Below, in pieces: positions 49,710 to 59,732 of a stretch of 64,000 nucleotides of DNA; position 1 is the first letter of the stretch, and each line of letters starts with the position of its first letter. The stretch is from assembly GCA_018652955.1 (NCBI GenBank), contig JABIBA010000011.1:1-64000 (forward strand), in the 5' to 3' direction. The translations under genes were made by a program, and so were the position numbers. Source of the stretch: Candidatus Peribacter sp. (GTDB lineage: Bacteria; Patescibacteriota; Gracilibacteria; Peribacterales; Peribacteraceae). Under the pieces are notes generated by a model. The model searched no databases. It saw only the letters and a list, made by a program, of their open reading frames with translations, and was not told the origin of the DNA.

Positions 49710-50915
49710 TTACATGATGTGTCCCATCTTTTCTTTTTTTGTTTGTAAATATTTTTTTTGTTTCTCACTTTTAATTTCAGTGTGCAACGGAACTTGTTCG
49801 ATAAGATGTAAACCGTACCCTTCGAGTCCCACAACTTTTTTTGGATTGTTTGTCATAAGTAATATATGTCCGACGCCACAGTCTTTTAAAATTTGCGCAC
49901 CGATACCATACGTTCGCAGGTCCATTGGAAAGCCGAGCTTCTCATTTGCTTCTACAGTATCAAGCCCTTGCTCTTGTAAGTTGTATGCACGTACTTTGTT
50001 TGTAAGTCCTATACCACGTCCCTCCTGTCGCATATACACCACAACTCCTGCTCCTTGTTTTTCTATCTGTTGCATAGCAGCATCCAGCTGGTCACCACAA
50101 TCACAATGTACAGATCCAAATGCATCACCAGTTAGACATTCACTATGTACTCTTACAAGTGTCGGTGTCATTGGTTTAACATCTCCTTTTATAAGTGCAA
50201 CGTGTTCTGAGTTTTGAATAGTTTCTTTGTAGACGCGCATCGTCCACTCTCCTGTTTGCGTTTCTAAAATAGTTTCCGCTTCTTTGCGAATGAACGTTTC
50301 GTTTTTTCTGCGATACGCAATAAGGTCTGCAATCGATACCAATGGAATATCGTGTTCCTCAGAAAACTTTTGTAAGTCAGGAACACGCATCATTGTTCCG
50401 TCTTCGTGCATAAGTTCAGAGATCACTGCACCTTTTTGTACGCCAGCAAGTTTACAAAGGTCTACCGATGCTTCTGTGTGCCCTGCACGCACAAGTACTC
50501 CACCGTCCTGCGCTCGCAACGGGAACACGTGACCAGGTCGACTAAGGTCTTCTGGGATTGCTACAGGGTTAATTGCAGCGGCAACAGTTGTTGCACGATC
50601 TTTTGCAGAAATTCCTGTCGTGACATTGCTTGCAGCTTCAATACTTTCTGTGAACGGTGTTCCACGTGCAGAGGTGTTGCGTTCAACCATCGGGGGAAGT
50701 TCCAACTTGTCCGCAATTTCATTGCTGAGAGAAAGACATACCACTCCACCCGTGTGCCGAATAAAGAAGGCCATCTTCTCTGTTGTCATATGCTCGGCAG
50801 CTACCACTAAGTCCCCCTCGTTTTCTCGCTGCTCACCATCAACAACAATGATCATCTCACCTTGTCTAACATGCTCTAGCGCCTGAGGAATTGGAACAAA
50901 GATATTCTGCTTCAT
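49710..50915 (-). CDS. ribBA: Bifunctional DHBP synthase / GTP cyclohydrolase II
   Basis: 401 residues. RibB half (1-200): MIIVVDGEQRENEGDLVVAA with the acidic metal loop, SARGTPFTESIEA and RPGHVFPLRAQDGGVLVRAGHTEA. RibA half (205-400): the zinc cysteines in VHSECLTGDAFGSVHCDCGD, and RQEGRGIGLTNKVRAYNLQ. The two halves start the two branches of riboflavin synthesis, from ribulose 5-phosphate and GTP. Minus-strand TATAAT ends 7 nt before the ATG, so it has its own promoter, separate from ribE-ribH. Confidence 0.97.
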   Translation of the reverse strand: MKQNIFVPIPQALEHVRQGEMIIVVDGEQRENEGDLVVAAEHMTTEKMAFFIRHTGGVVCLSLSNEIADKLELPPMVERNTSARGTPFTESIEAASNVTTGISAKDRATTVAAAINPVAIPEDLSRPGHVFPLRAQDGGVLVRAGHTEASVDLCKLAGVQKGAVISELMHEDGTMMRVPDLQKFSEEHDIPLVSIADLIAYRRKNETFIRKEAETILETQTGEWTMRVYKETIQNSEHVALIKGDVKPMTPTLVRVHSECLTGDAFGSVHCDCGDQLDAAMQQIEKQGAGVVVYMRQEGRGIGLTNKVRAYNLQEQGLDTVEANEKLGFPMDLRTYGIGAQILKDCGVGHILLMTNNPKKVVGLEGYGLHLIEQVPLHTEIKSEKQKKYLQTKKEKMGHIM

Positions 50916-50950
50916 CGGCTATATTATAGTGTGATTTTATGTTTCAGCTC

Positions 50951-52351
50951 TTATTTTGCCAATTTAATCGTGTAGCTCTGCTGTGCGTCCATTGGAGCCT
51001 TTCGTCCAACAGCAATGTAATACGTTCCTGCAGGGTACAAGAAGCTTTGGTTACACTGTGGCCCAGAGAAGCTTGCGAGGTCTACATCGCTCATTGCGTA
51101 CACAATGCAACGAAGCTCTATAGGATTTTGTACTTCTACATTGAGTCTCTGCTCAGAAGTAAGCGAGAAGGTGTACCAGTCTTCGAGATCAGAAGCTCCT
51201 AGGATATCTGCTCGCTCCGCATTTGCAGCAATAGGACGTGCATTGCGGAATCCATCGTTTCCATCACCTGTTCCTTCTGCTGCTTCTACCATAAATGTTG
51301 TATCTTTCTGTGATGGCTGTACCTGTACTTGGTAGGTTCCTGGATTAAGCGTTGCGTTGATATGGCAATTGCTTCCCTCTTCAAATCCGAGGAAGTATTC
51401 ATCAGAGAAACCAGACTCTTCTACAAGGTACAAACGACACGTAATGGATCCTGGTTGTCCAGATTGCAAACTTGCTTCTATCTGTACGTTTTTTGCACTA
51501 CTGACTTCAAACTTGTATGAAACAGATTGCTTGAGGTTGAATTTACCACTGCGATCGAATGGAAGAGACTCTTCAAATACACCGGCTACCGTATCGTCAC
51601 TGTCGTCGTTATCGTTATTGGATTCTGTAGAAGAAGTAGTGTCTGCAGCTTGGCTACTATAAGAAGAAGCTTCCGATTGGCTGCTTTCGCTACTGCGCTG
51701 TCCTTGATTTCTCACCGCCATAAGGTCTGCATGCAATGCATTAAAGATATACGCTGCAGATTCTCCTCGGGTCAAGTTAACGTCTGGACCAAAGTGTGCA
51801 CCAGTTTGACCAGGAATTGGGAGGATCTGTGTGTTGTACGCAGTAAGGAGATACTGTGTGTACCATGCAGATAGTGAAACATCTGCAAAGTTTACGATCT
51901 CTCGGTTATCTTCGTTAATGATTTCAAGTGGAATATCAAACACCGTCATGATCATCTTGAGTGCCTCTACACGATTAACTGATACATTCGGACGGAATGT
52001 TCCGTCGGCGTATCCGTTTACGTATTTTCGTGCAGCAGCATCACAAACATACGGTTCGTACCAGCTTCCAATCTCTACGTCAGGGAAACAGCGAACACTA
52101 AGAGGGTCTGGTGTTTTTCCTTTTGCTTTATAAAGCATCTTTAACATGGCAGCACGGTTCACATCGTTATCCGGCTGAAATGTGCCATCAGGGTTTCCAC
52201 CAATAACATCTGCACGAACAAGTTCTTCTACTGCCTCTTGGAACAAATGTCCTTGTGGAACATCTGGAAATACTGATGCAGCAACTGCAACAGATGTAAG
52301 TCCGAGAGCAATACTCAGAGCCGAAGAAGCGATGATAGTTAGTCTATTCAT
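50951..52351 (-). CDS. SLH-domain protein with C-terminal PPC-like beta domains
   Basis: 466 residues. Signal peptide (MNRLTIIASSALSIALGLTSVAVA). Three clear SLH units: 28-75 (VFPDVPQGHLFQEAVEELV, GNPDGTFQPDNDVNRAAMLK), 88-140 (GYADGTFRPNVSVNRVEALK) and 150-205. A Ser/Asp-rich linker follows at about 215-255. Then come two beta-rich domains resembling bacterial pre-peptidase C-terminal (PPC) domains (SYKFEVSSAKNVQIEASLQ... and EDWYTFSLTSEQRLNVEVQN). No peptidase domain is present, so it is probably a structural wall protein. It lies between ribH and ribBA on the same strand. Confidence 0.9.
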   Translation of the reverse strand: MNRLTIIASSALSIALGLTSVAVAASVFPDVPQGHLFQEAVEELVRADVIGGNPDGTFQPDNDVNRAAMLKMLYKAKGKTPDPLSVRCFPDVEIGSWYEPYVCDAAARKYVNGYADGTFRPNVSVNRVEALKMIMTVFDIPLEIINEDNREIVNFADVSLSAWYTQYLLTAYNTQILPIPGQTGAHFGPDVNLTRGESAAYIFNALHADLMAVRNQGQRSSESSQSEASSYSSQAADTTSSTESNNDNDDSDDTVAGVFEESLPFDRSGKFNLKQSVSYKFEVSSAKNVQIEASLQSGQPGSITCRLYLVEESGFSDEYFLGFEEGSNCHINATLNPGTYQVQVQPSQKDTTFMVEAAEGTGDGNDGFRNARPIAANAERADILGASDLEDWYTFSLTSEQRLNVEVQNPIELRCIVYAMSDVDLASFSGPQCNQSFLYPAGTYYIAVGRKAPMDAQQSYTIKLAK

Positions 52352-52400
52352 GGAGGGTTACCATAGATCATACCCTTAACCTTATGTGCTTCACAAGGTG

Positions 52401-52880
52401 TCAAGACTGTAGGCTTGCAAGTTGCGCAAGCGAATGTAGAACACTGATCGCCGCCTCCTCTCCTTTATAGAGTCGCTTTTTTGCGAGCTCAAGAGAGTCT
52501 ACGTACAACACTTCGTTGGCAAACGGTATTGTGTATTGTGTCTGCACATCCATGAGTCCGCGTGATACGTTTTCCGCTACTAGTCGCGCATGATGCGTTT
52601 GTCCATCAACAATAATCCCCAATCCGATAAGTGCATCAACACTACCCTTCTTTGCAAGGGCAGCTCCAACAAGTGGAATCTCAAAAGAACCCGGTACTGG
52701 ATACGAACTAATGTTTGCCTCCTCCATACCTACTGCTTTTAATGTTTCGACTGCACCGCTTAGCATTTGTTCGATCTCTTCCTTATAGAAAGAAGAATAC
52801 ACAATGCCAACTCTCCATGCAGGCCGCATAGACATCTCTATGAGTTCTGTAATATCAGTTTTGGAGGGCAGTTTCTTCAT
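52401..52880 (-). CDS. ribH: 6,7-dimethyl-8-ribityllumazine synthase
   Basis: 159 residues from ATG 52880, which overlaps the end of ribE by 26 bp. Motifs: VGIVYSSFYKEEIEQML, VPGSFEIPLVGAAL and DALIGLGIIVDGQTHHARLVAENVSRGLM, which has the catalytic His pair at the end of the DGQTHH segment. It joins the two precursors into lumazine. Family members assemble into pentamers or capsids. Confidence 0.94.
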   Translation of the reverse strand: MKKLPSKTDITELIEMSMRPAWRVGIVYSSFYKEEIEQMLSGAVETLKAVGMEEANISSYPVPGSFEIPLVGAALAKKGSVDALIGLGIIVDGQTHHARLVAENVSRGLMDVQTQYTIPFANEVLYVDSLELAKKRLYKGEEAAISVLHSLAQLASLQS

Positions 52881-53436
52881 GGGTGAATGCGTAAAGATAC
52901 CGACCAACAATATCGGTCTCTATATTGATAGGATTTCCAGAAGCTATGGAGCCTAATGTCGTGTGCTCCAATGTATGAGGAACCAGTGCAACACTAACGA
53001 GGTTTTTTTGTGTATCTGCAATCGTCAGTGATACTCCATCTAATGCTATTGATCCTTTTTGTACAAAAAATTTGTTCAACTCTTCTGGTACAGAAACTGT
53101 CAGTACATTGTCTGCAAAAGAAATACACTCGCCCACTCCTTCGCAGTGCCCCTGCACTACGTGTCCATCTAAACGAGAGTCTGCAAGACATGCTCTTTCG
53201 AGATTTATAAGATCTCCTTCTTGTAATGATCCTAACTTTGATTTTTTCCATGTCTCTTCTACAACATCGAATGTCATAGAGTCTTCATCAAAAGAGATAA
53301 CAGAGAGGCACACACCAGATACAGCAATACTTGCCCCAATGGTGATGTCTGCAAAAAGCTCTGGCCGCGCTACTAGTAGCTGCGAATCGGTCTTTGAGAG
53401 CACGGGTGCCGTTGCTTCGATAATTCCTGTAAACAC
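52855..53436 (-). CDS. ribE: Riboflavin synthase alpha chain
   Basis: 193 residues beginning with GTG (MFTGIIEATAPV). Two lumazine-synthase-type barrels in tandem: GASIAVSGVCLSVISF and later GSIALDGVSLTIADTQ, with GHVVQGHCEGVG between them. Dismutates lumazine to riboflavin. No ribD (pyrimidine deaminase/reductase) is adjacent and no FMN riboswitch is recognisable in the 55 bp upstream. Minus-strand TAGAAT is 4 nt before the GTG. Confidence 0.95.
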   Translation of the reverse strand: MFTGIIEATAPVLSKTDSQLLVARPELFADITIGASIAVSGVCLSVISFDEDSMTFDVVEETWKKSKLGSLQEGDLINLERACLADSRLDGHVVQGHCEGVGECISFADNVLTVSVPEELNKFFVQKGSIALDGVSLTIADTQKNLVSVALVPHTLEHTTLGSIASGNPINIETDIVGRYLYAFTHEETALQN

Positions 53437-53491
53437 ACCACTATTCTACGGTACTACCCTTCAAAATCCTCCTTTTTGATGGAATATTCCT

Positions 53492-53701
53492 CTAACTTGA
53501 TTCTAAATCCGAATCTGGCTGAGCTTCTATTGCTCTCTGCAATTGTACTCTACAGGGTGAATCTTCTGGTTCCTGAAAAAGGATAATCTGAATATCTCCA
53601 CGTGATGTAACTTCTACATCAACTCCACCTTCTTTAAATTTAGCTGCTACGAGTTCCGCCTCTATTAGTGATCCCTTAAAGGAAAGATGTGATTTTGCCA
53701 T
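53492..53701 (-). CDS. Small hypothetical protein (69 aa)
   Basis: Soluble alpha/beta protein ([35 protein letters not shown]). No family. Minus-strand extended -10 TGGTACTAT (hexamer 53710-53715) lies 8 nt before the ATG, which supports it being a real gene. Upstream of, and co-oriented with, ribE. Confidence 0.6.
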   Translation of the reverse strand: MAKSHLSFKGSLIEAELVAAKFKEGGVDVEVTSRGDIQIILFQEPEDSPCRVQLQRAIEAQPDSDLESS

Positions 53702-53821
53702 CGGTCATAATAGTACCAACATTCACACCCTAACCCTAGACAGAACGGCTTTATCTTGCTAAGCTCAGCCCGTAAGGCGGCGCGGACGCGCGGCTTTTTT
53801 TTATATATATACGTTTTTTGT

Positions 53822-56725
53822 ATGGAAAAAATTGTTGTAAAAGGTGCCAAAATGCACAACCTCAAGGGGATTGACGCAGAAATACCGCGAAACAAGCTTA
53901 CGGTTGTAACAGGGCTTTCGGGTTCTGGTAAGTCTTCTCTTGCCTTCGATACGATTTTTGCCGAAGGACAGCGTAGATATGTGGAATCTCTCTCTGCATA
54001 CGCTCGCCAATTCATCTCTCAGATGGAAAAGCCAGAAGTAGAGAGTATAGAAGGGCTTAGTCCTGCTATTTCTATCGATCAAAAGACCGCACCGCGAAAT
54101 CCACGTTCTACGGTAGGTACCGTGACAGAGATTTATGACTACATGCGTCTTCTATGGGCAAAAGCAGGACACGTACACTGCCCAGACTGTAATGGAGAAC
54201 TTACGAAGCAAACTCCATCACAAATTGTCGATATCATCGCAGATATGGAGGAAGGCACAAAGATTTTCCTTCTTGCACCTGTAGTACGAGGAAGAAAAGG
54301 GCAACACATGAAGATTATTGATGCGATCCGAAGAGAAGGATTTGTGCGTATGCGTATCGATGGAGAAATTGTTACTGTTGATGAAGAAGTTGAGCTGGAT
54401 CCAAAGAAATCACACGATATCGAAATTATTATCGATCGTATGATTGTACGAGACTTAGAAATGAAAGACGGAGAAGCAAACCCCAACCGTACAAGGCTTG
54501 CAGACTCCACAGAGCTTTCGCTTAATAAGGGAAGCGGCTTGATGATGGTAATGAACGCAGATACAAATGATGTCCGTCAGTTTTCTGAAGATTACGTCTG
54601 TCATGACCACCCAGAATGTTCTATTCCAGTTATCGAACCACGAAGCTTCTCCTTTAACTCACCACACGGTGCATGTGAAATCTGTCATGGACTAGGATCT
54701 ATTTTGCAGGTGGAAGAAACCAGTGTTGTTCCAAACACAAAGCTTTCTATTGCAGAAGGTGCTATTCATCCGTGGGCAACCTCTGCGAGTCGCATGGGAT
54801 TCATGATGAAAATTTTAGAGGCGCTTGCGAAGAAAAAGAAAATCGATCTCCAAAAGCCATGGAACAAACTTCCAGAAGAGACACGTGACCTTATCTTAAA
54901 TGGTTGTGACGAAGAGCTTAGTGTTAACTGGGACTCTAATAAGTTTGAAGGAGAATACCAAACTACCTATGAAGGAGTGATCCCTAACCTCCAACGCCGA
55001 CACCGCGAAACCGATAGTAGCTACATGCGTAGCCAAATTGAGGGGTACATGCTTGAACTTCCTTGTAACGACTGTCAGGGAAAGAGGCTCAAGAAAGAGA
55101 TTCTTGGTGTAAAAGTTGGAAACATGAATATTGTTGATGCAACGAGCATGAGTATTAACGAAGCTAAGCAATTCTTTGTCGCACTCACGCCTAAAAAGGA
55201 ACGAGAGAAAGGCGATACTCCAATGAAAGACATTACGGAGCTTACGCAGTACGAATACACAATTGTGAAGAAAGTACTAAAAGAAGTGATCTCTAGACTA
55301 TCGTTTCTAGAAAACGTTGGTCTTACCTACCTCACGCTCTCTCGTAGTGCAGCAACTCTCTCTGGTGGAGAGGCTCAGCGTATTCGACTAGCTACTCAAA
55401 TAGGTTCTGCGCTTCAGGGTGTTCTCTATGTCCTTGATGAACCAAGTATCGGTCTACACCAACGTGATAACGCACGTCTTATTGCTACACTCAACAACCT
55501 CCGTGACCTTGGAAATACGGTGATCGTTGTAGAGCATGACGAAGAAACAATCGAAGCGGCAGATTATCTTCTTGAGATTGGACCAGGTGCTGGAAAATAC
55601 GGAGGATCAATCGTTGCCCAAGGAACTCCCGCGCAACTGATTAAGAATCCGGATTCTGTTACAGGGCAATATCTCAGTGGAAAGAAATCGATTCAAATTC
55701 CAAGTGAACGCCGTAAAGGAAACGGAAATACTATCGAAGTAACAGATGCACATCACCACAACTTGCAACATGTCGATGTGTCATTCCCGCTTGGGACATT
55801 CATTGGTGTAACAGGAGTATCAGGTTCTGGAAAATCCAGTTTGATTCACGGAATACTCGGACCAGAACTTCAACGCACATTAAACAAAGCAAAATCAAAG
55901 CCACAGAATGTCGGAAGCATCAGTGGACTTGAACACTTAGACAAAGCCATTGTTATCGACCAATCCCCTATTGGAAGAACGCCACGCTCTAACCCCGCTA
56001 CGTACACAGGAGTATTTACCGATGTCCGAGATATGTTTGCAGCCACACCAGAGGCAAAGCTTCGTGGTTACAAAGCTGGGCGCTTTAGTTTTAACGTAAA
56101 AGGAGGTCGCTGTGAGGAGTGTGAAGGAGACGGTCTCAAGCGTATCGAAATGCACTTCTTGCCTGATGTGTTTGTAACATGTGAAGCGTGTAAAGCAAGA
56201 CGCTACAACCGCGAGACACTCGAGATTACTTACAAAGGAAAAACCATTGCTGATGTACTAGAGATGACTATTAACGAGTCTCTAAAATTCTTTGATGCTA
56301 TCCCTTCTATTAAAAAGAAACTTCAGACACTACAAGATGTAGGACTCGGATACATTCACCTCGGACAAAGCGCTACAACGCTCTCTGGTGGTGAGGCTCA
56401 GCGTGTAAAACTTGCAACAGAGCTTACCAAGCGTGCAACAGGAAAGACGTTCTACATCTTAGATGAACCGACTACAGGTCTTCACTTTGACGATATTCAA
56501 AAGCTTCTCGATGTACTGCAGCGTCTTGTTGGAAAAGGAAACACCGTACTGGTTATCGAACATAACCTCGACGTGGTGAAGTCCGTCGACCACGTGATTG
56601 ATATTGGTCCAGAAGGTGGTAGTGGTGGTGGAAAGATTATTGCAGTAGGTACGCCAGAAGAAGTAGCGAATGCCAAAGGAAGCTTTACGGGCGACTATCT
56701 CCAGAAAGTGCTGAAGAAGAAGTAA
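53822..56725 (+). CDS. uvrA: Excinuclease ABC subunit A
   Basis: 967 residues from the ATG at 53822; the upstream extension is rich in basic and aromatic residues and covers a T-rich promoter. Two ABC units: Walker [10 protein letters not shown] and GVSGSGKSS, signatures [16 protein letters not shown] and [19 protein letters not shown], Walker [14 protein letters not shown] and [13 protein letters not shown]. Zinc modules are at CPDC and [10 protein letters not shown] in the first half and [10 protein letters not shown]...[10 protein letters not shown] in the second. It recognises bulky lesions in nucleotide excision repair. uvrB and uvrC are not in the window. No LexA-type box was recognised upstream. 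Confidence 0.98.
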   Translation: MEKIVVKGAKMHNLKGIDAEIPRNKLTVVTGLSGSGKSSLAFDTIFAEGQRRYVESLSAYARQFISQMEKPEVESIEGLSPAISIDQKTAPRNPRSTVGTVTEIYDYMRLLWAKAGHVHCPDCNGELTKQTPSQIVDIIADMEEGTKIFLLAPVVRGRKGQHMKIIDAIRREGFVRMRIDGEIVTVDEEVELDPKKSHDIEIIIDRMIVRDLEMKDGEANPNRTRLADSTELSLNKGSGLMMVMNADTNDVRQFSEDYVCHDHPECSIPVIEPRSFSFNSPHGACEICHGLGSILQVEETSVVPNTKLSIAEGAIHPWATSASRMGFMMKILEALAKKKKIDLQKPWNKLPEETRDLILNGCDEELSVNWDSNKFEGEYQTTYEGVIPNLQRRHRETDSSYMRSQIEGYMLELPCNDCQGKRLKKEILGVKVGNMNIVDATSMSINEAKQFFVALTPKKEREKGDTPMKDITELTQYEYTIVKKVLKEVISRLSFLENVGLTYLTLSRSAATLSGGEAQRIRLATQIGSALQGVLYVLDEPSIGLHQRDNARLIATLNNLRDLGNTVIVVEHDEETIEAADYLLEIGPGAGKYGGSIVAQGTPAQLIKNPDSVTGQYLSGKKSIQIPSERRKGNGNTIEVTDAHHHNLQHVDVSFPLGTFIGVTGVSGSGKSSLIHGILGPELQRTLNKAKSKPQNVGSISGLEHLDKAIVIDQSPIGRTPRSNPATYTGVFTDVRDMFAATPEAKLRGYKAGRFSFNVKGGRCEECEGDGLKRIEMHFLPDVFVTCEACKARRYNRETLEITYKGKTIADVLEMTINESLKFFDAIPSIKKKLQTLQDVGLGYIHLGQSATTLSGGEAQRVKLATELTKRATGKTFYILDEPTTGLHFDDIQKLLDVLQRLVGKGNTVLVIEHNLDVVKSVDHVIDIGPEGGSGGGKIIAVGTPEEVANAKGSFTGDYLQKVLKKK

Positions 56726-56730
56726 AAAAA

Positions 56731-56752
56731 AGCCCCAACAGAAGTTGGGGCT
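56731..56752. terminator. Terminator between uvrA and the 56772 gene
   Basis: AGCCCCAAC (56731-56739), AGAA loop, GTTGGGGCT (56744-56752). Seven or eight A before it give a strong U-run on the minus strand; the plus-strand U-run is weaker. Confidence 0.85.
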
Positions 56753-56771
56753 CGATTTCCTCCTTTCGAAA

Positions 56772-57083
56772 TCAGGCTTCTTTTTCCTCTTCTAATTTCT
56801 CATACGCTTCTTCAGTAATGTCTTTGTAGAAGATGGAAATGGTAACCCATGGAAAACGATTGGTACGACTCTCGAACATTCCTTGTGTCTGCTGAATGCT
56901 GACAATCTCGAGGTACTCGTGATTGTAGAGCCATTTCGCTACTTCGGTCTCGATGATGCTGATGTCGAACCTTCGGACGACATCACCTACATACGTCGTT
57001 CGCTCGTTTGTATCACGAGCGGAAAGATTCGAAAACATCTTTACTGAAACAAAACGGTGGTCGATTTCTGGTCGCGTGGTCAT
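56772..57083 (-). CDS. Small hypothetical protein (103 aa)
   Basis: Start at ATG 57083 with an AGGAA upstream; an in-frame TTG at 57128 is an alternative. Alpha/beta, with FDISIIETEVAKWLYNHEYL and VTISIFYKDITEEAYEKLEE. No family. Ends against the bidirectional terminator of uvrA. Confidence 0.6.
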   Translation of the reverse strand: MTTRPEIDHRFVSVKMFSNLSARDTNERTTYVGDVVRRFDISIIETEVAKWLYNHEYLEIVSIQQTQGMFESRTNRFPWVTISIFYKDITEEAYEKLEEEKEA

Positions 57084-57202
57084 GAGCTGGGTTCCTTGCT
57101 GATTTCGGTGGTGGAAATGAACGATCAACTCGACTGAGCTGATGTCTGTACTTTACTTATTATGTAATTATGGTCAAACAGCATTTACGTGCATAGCCAT
57201 AC

Positions 57203-57232
57203 TTGGACTTTATTGGCTGATTCATGTATAAT
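57203..57232 (+). promoter_or_regulatory. Promoter of the TrmB-type regulator gene
   Basis: TTGGAC (57203-57208), 18-bp spacer, TATAAT (57227-57232) preceded by TG. Predicted leader about 27 nt. Confidence 0.65.
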
Positions 57233-57266
57233 TTAATTGTAAAAATATTTTGACAAATCTACTCTT

Positions 57267-58070
57267 ATGAGCGAAAACCAGACAATTTCGGGTGAAAACG
57301 TCTTCAAAGAGCGATCAATACGAAGCATCCTTGAGCGTCTAGGATTAGACGACAGAGAGGTAGAGGTCTATCTCGCTCTCCTTCATATGAAGATTGGTCG
57401 TGTTAGCACTATTGCGAAAGCTGCAAAGCAGCCACGAACCCTGACATACGTTCTTCTAGAGAAGCTACAGAAGCGTGGAATCGTCTCGGAGATAGAGAAA
57501 GGAAAGATGCAGAACTTCGTAGCAGAATCTCCGCAGAGGCTTCTCTCGTATGCACGAGATCAAATGAACGAACTCGAAGAGGTAGAAGAGATGCTAGAAG
57601 GCGCTATCCCCTATCTTGAATCACTCACAAGTCCGCTTGCAGGAAAGCCACGTGTCACCATGCTGCATGGGATAGAAGGAATGAAGCAAGTGTACAGAGA
57701 TGTGTTACAACAAGAATTTGTAGGTGTGTTTAATACAGAAGCGATGTACAAAGCATTTGGAGAAAACATTGTAACCAAGCTCTACGGAAAAAACGTGAAG
57801 TTAAAAGGAAGAGATCTTCTTGTAGACAATGCTGGAGGACGATCATTTATGAAAGAAGTGCAACAACACCCAGGGTACGAGATACGACTACTCCCGCAAT
57901 CTACGATTCTAGAAACCGATACAATGGTATTCGGAGATACTATCGCCTTGTTTTCGTACGACGACGAACAATCTATTGTACGAATAGAAAATAGAAACCT
58001 AGCCAACACCTTTCGTAGTTGGTTTGAGATGATGTGGAACTTGAGTGAAAAAACATCTGGCTCGAAGTAG
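57267..58070 (+). CDS. TrmB-family transcriptional regulator
   Basis: 267 residues. The N-terminal winged helix (about 15-85) has the TrmB pattern: ILERLGLDDREVEVYLALL, then KIGRVSTIAKAAKQPRTLTYVLLEKLQKRGIV. A linking helix follows at 95-120. The C-terminal domain (130-260) resembles the sensor part that in TrmB binds sugars. The family is best known from archaea but is common in CPR. Overlaps the metallophosphoesterase by 1 bp if that starts at its GTG, so the two are one transcript. Confidence 0.85.
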   Translation: MSENQTISGENVFKERSIRSILERLGLDDREVEVYLALLHMKIGRVSTIAKAAKQPRTLTYVLLEKLQKRGIVSEIEKGKMQNFVAESPQRLLSYARDQMNELEEVEEMLEGAIPYLESLTSPLAGKPRVTMLHGIEGMKQVYRDVLQQEFVGVFNTEAMYKAFGENIVTKLYGKNVKLKGRDLLVDNAGGRSFMKEVQQHPGYEIRLLPQSTILETDTMVFGDTIALFSYDDEQSIVRIENRNLANTFRSWFEMMWNLSEKTSGSK

Positions 58071-59056
58071 TGCTGGACTCTACAATCGGTGGGATGTTCC
58101 TCCTCAACACTGACATCTTCTTCTGGGATCTAGCGATATTGCTGATCATGACTATTACCCTATCCATAGGGATAGGAAGCTTGGTTGTTGCGCGCAGGAA
58201 ACAAAAAAAGTTCTTCGGGTTCCTTAGTCTGCTCGGGTTTCTAGGATTTATGATTATTACGTACGCGTCGTTTATAGAACCACAGATCATTGTGGTTACA
58301 AAAGTATCTGTCACACATCCGAATGCGCAGAAGTTAAAGATTGCTATTGTGTCCGACCCGCACGTTGGGCCTTATAAAGATGATGCATTTTTAGAACGCG
58401 TTGTATTAAAACTCAATGGACTCCTTCCAGATATAGTCTTAATGCCGGGTGACTTTGTATTCACAAGATCTGCAGACCCCATTCATCTCGCACCATTTGC
58501 AAAGATCAATGCTCCACTTGGTGTGTTTGCAGTCCTTGGTAACCATGATGTTGGGCAGTACCTTTCTCCAACAGGAGAACGCTATTCTGGAAAAGACCGT
58601 GGAGAAAACATCGCTCAAAAACTTGAGCAGTTTTCTGTAAAAGTCCTACGTAACGAACACAAACTCTTGCCACTGACCCATGCGAACATTGCCGTCGCTG
58701 GTATTGATGACTTGTGGACAGGGCACCACAATCTTCCTGCAAGCCTGCAAGATATTCCACCTGATACCTACACGATACTTCTCTCTCATAATCCCAGCGT
58801 AATCGATGAACTAGAGAGTGCTGCTGCTGACTTGATTGTGAGTGGCCACACGCATGGTGGGCAACTGCGCATCCCTAGCTATGGGCCGCTTACAGAGCTG
58901 CCTACAAGCCTTGGTCGAAGTTTTGATCAAGGTCTTTTCCCACTTGAAGATGGCCGTACCCTCGCAATTACCCGAGGAATTGGCGAAAGCGGTGCACGAA
59001 GCAGGCTTCTTGCTTGGCCTGAGATTTTAGTTGTTGAGCTATCTCCTACAAGGTAA
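58070..59056 (+). CDS. Membrane-anchored metallophosphoesterase (YkuE-like)
   Basis: 328 residues from a GTG overlapping the upstream stop; an ATG at 58094 is an alternative. Two N-terminal TM helices, then a calcineurin-type domain: VSDPHVGPYKDDAF, LMPGDFVF, VLGNHDVGQY, LLSHNP and SGHTHGGQLRIP, which supply the two-metal site. The order TM-TM-phosphoesterase matches YkuE-type lipid or sugar-phosphate hydrolases of the cell surface. Substrate unknown. Confidence 0.9.
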   Translation: MLDSTIGGMFLLNTDIFFWDLAILLIMTITLSIGIGSLVVARRKQKKFFGFLSLLGFLGFMIITYASFIEPQIIVVTKVSVTHPNAQKLKIAIVSDPHVGPYKDDAFLERVVLKLNGLLPDIVLMPGDFVFTRSADPIHLAPFAKINAPLGVFAVLGNHDVGQYLSPTGERYSGKDRGENIAQKLEQFSVKVLRNEHKLLPLTHANIAVAGIDDLWTGHHNLPASLQDIPPDTYTILLSHNPSVIDELESAAADLIVSGHTHGGQLRIPSYGPLTELPTSLGRSFDQGLFPLEDGRTLAITRGIGESGARSRLLAWPEILVVELSPTR

Positions 59057-59068
59057 GCTTTCTTTCCT

Positions 59069-59722
59069 ATGAAAAACCTATTCCTTGCGCTTAGCGCACT
59101 ATCTCTTTGTGCCTGCTCTATCGATACCGAAGAGCTTAATGCACTTGTAGACTCTATTTCTCTTCTAGAAGAGGTAACCGTAGAAGGTATAACCTGCCGC
59201 GCAGAAGGAGAGTACCCAAGTATCTCTGGTCTTTCCTCTCGTCAGATAGAGATAAATATTAATAGCTATTTTGATAAATTCGCACACCAAATCCAAGAAG
59301 AAATACGCAATTGCAAAGAGCAATATGCATCTCTCATAGAAGAAGGAACCGAACTCTTAGAAAATACCACTGTGAGCTTCCGCGTTACACACCTTGATGA
59401 TCAATACTTAAGCGTACTACTTCTGAAATCTAAGTACTTTGATGGGGCTGCGTATCCAAATAATACTATTGATACATTTGTATTTGATCTCTCTACGGGA
59501 CAACCGTTACAGATTGAAGATATTACTTCTACAGATCTTCTTCCTTTCGTTCAGGAACAATTTACCAAAGCACATTTGGGTGAATATCCGTCAGAAACGA
59601 GTAATCCCATCGAGAAGTTCTACCTAACAGATGATGCATTGGTTCTGGTAGATCTCTTCATGGTACATGCGATGCAAGGAGTAGAAGTTGAAGTTCCCCT
59701 AGCGGAAATAACTGATCAATAA
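59069..59722 (+). CDS. Probable lipoprotein with RsiV/DUF3298-type domain
   Basis: 217 residues. Signal sequence with a lipobox-like end (LSALSLCAC, Cys16 as the likely lipid anchor, Cys at -2 unusual). A DUF4163/DUF3298-like fold is suggested by REIEININSYFD-type helices, NTTVSFRVTHLDDQYLSVLL and the tell-tale TFVFDLSTGQPLQIEDI. Related domains occur in the anti-sigma factor RsiV and in PdaC, but no such effector domain is fused here. Twelve base pairs after the phosphoesterase, so probably co-transcribed. Confidence 0.7.
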   Translation: MKNLFLALSALSLCACSIDTEELNALVDSISLLEEVTVEGITCRAEGEYPSISGLSSRQIEININSYFDKFAHQIQEEIRNCKEQYASLIEEGTELLENTTVSFRVTHLDDQYLSVLLLKSKYFDGAAYPNNTIDTFVFDLSTGQPLQIEDITSTDLLPFVQEQFTKAHLGEYPSETSNPIEKFYLTDDALVLVDLFMVHAMQGVEVEVPLAEITDQ

Positions 59723-59732
59723 ATTTGATCAA

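Noticed and set aside
49449-49748. 99-residue plus-strand frame in the AT-rich spacer
   Set aside because: Phe/Cys/Lys-rich composition reflects AT-rich DNA; no promoter or SD and it runs into ribBA antisense.
53760-53800. GC-rich hairpin followed by eight T just before uvrA, as a terminator or SOS operator
   Set aside because: The stem folds poorly (very short loop) and no plus-strand gene upstream needs it; no LexA-type palindrome was seen.
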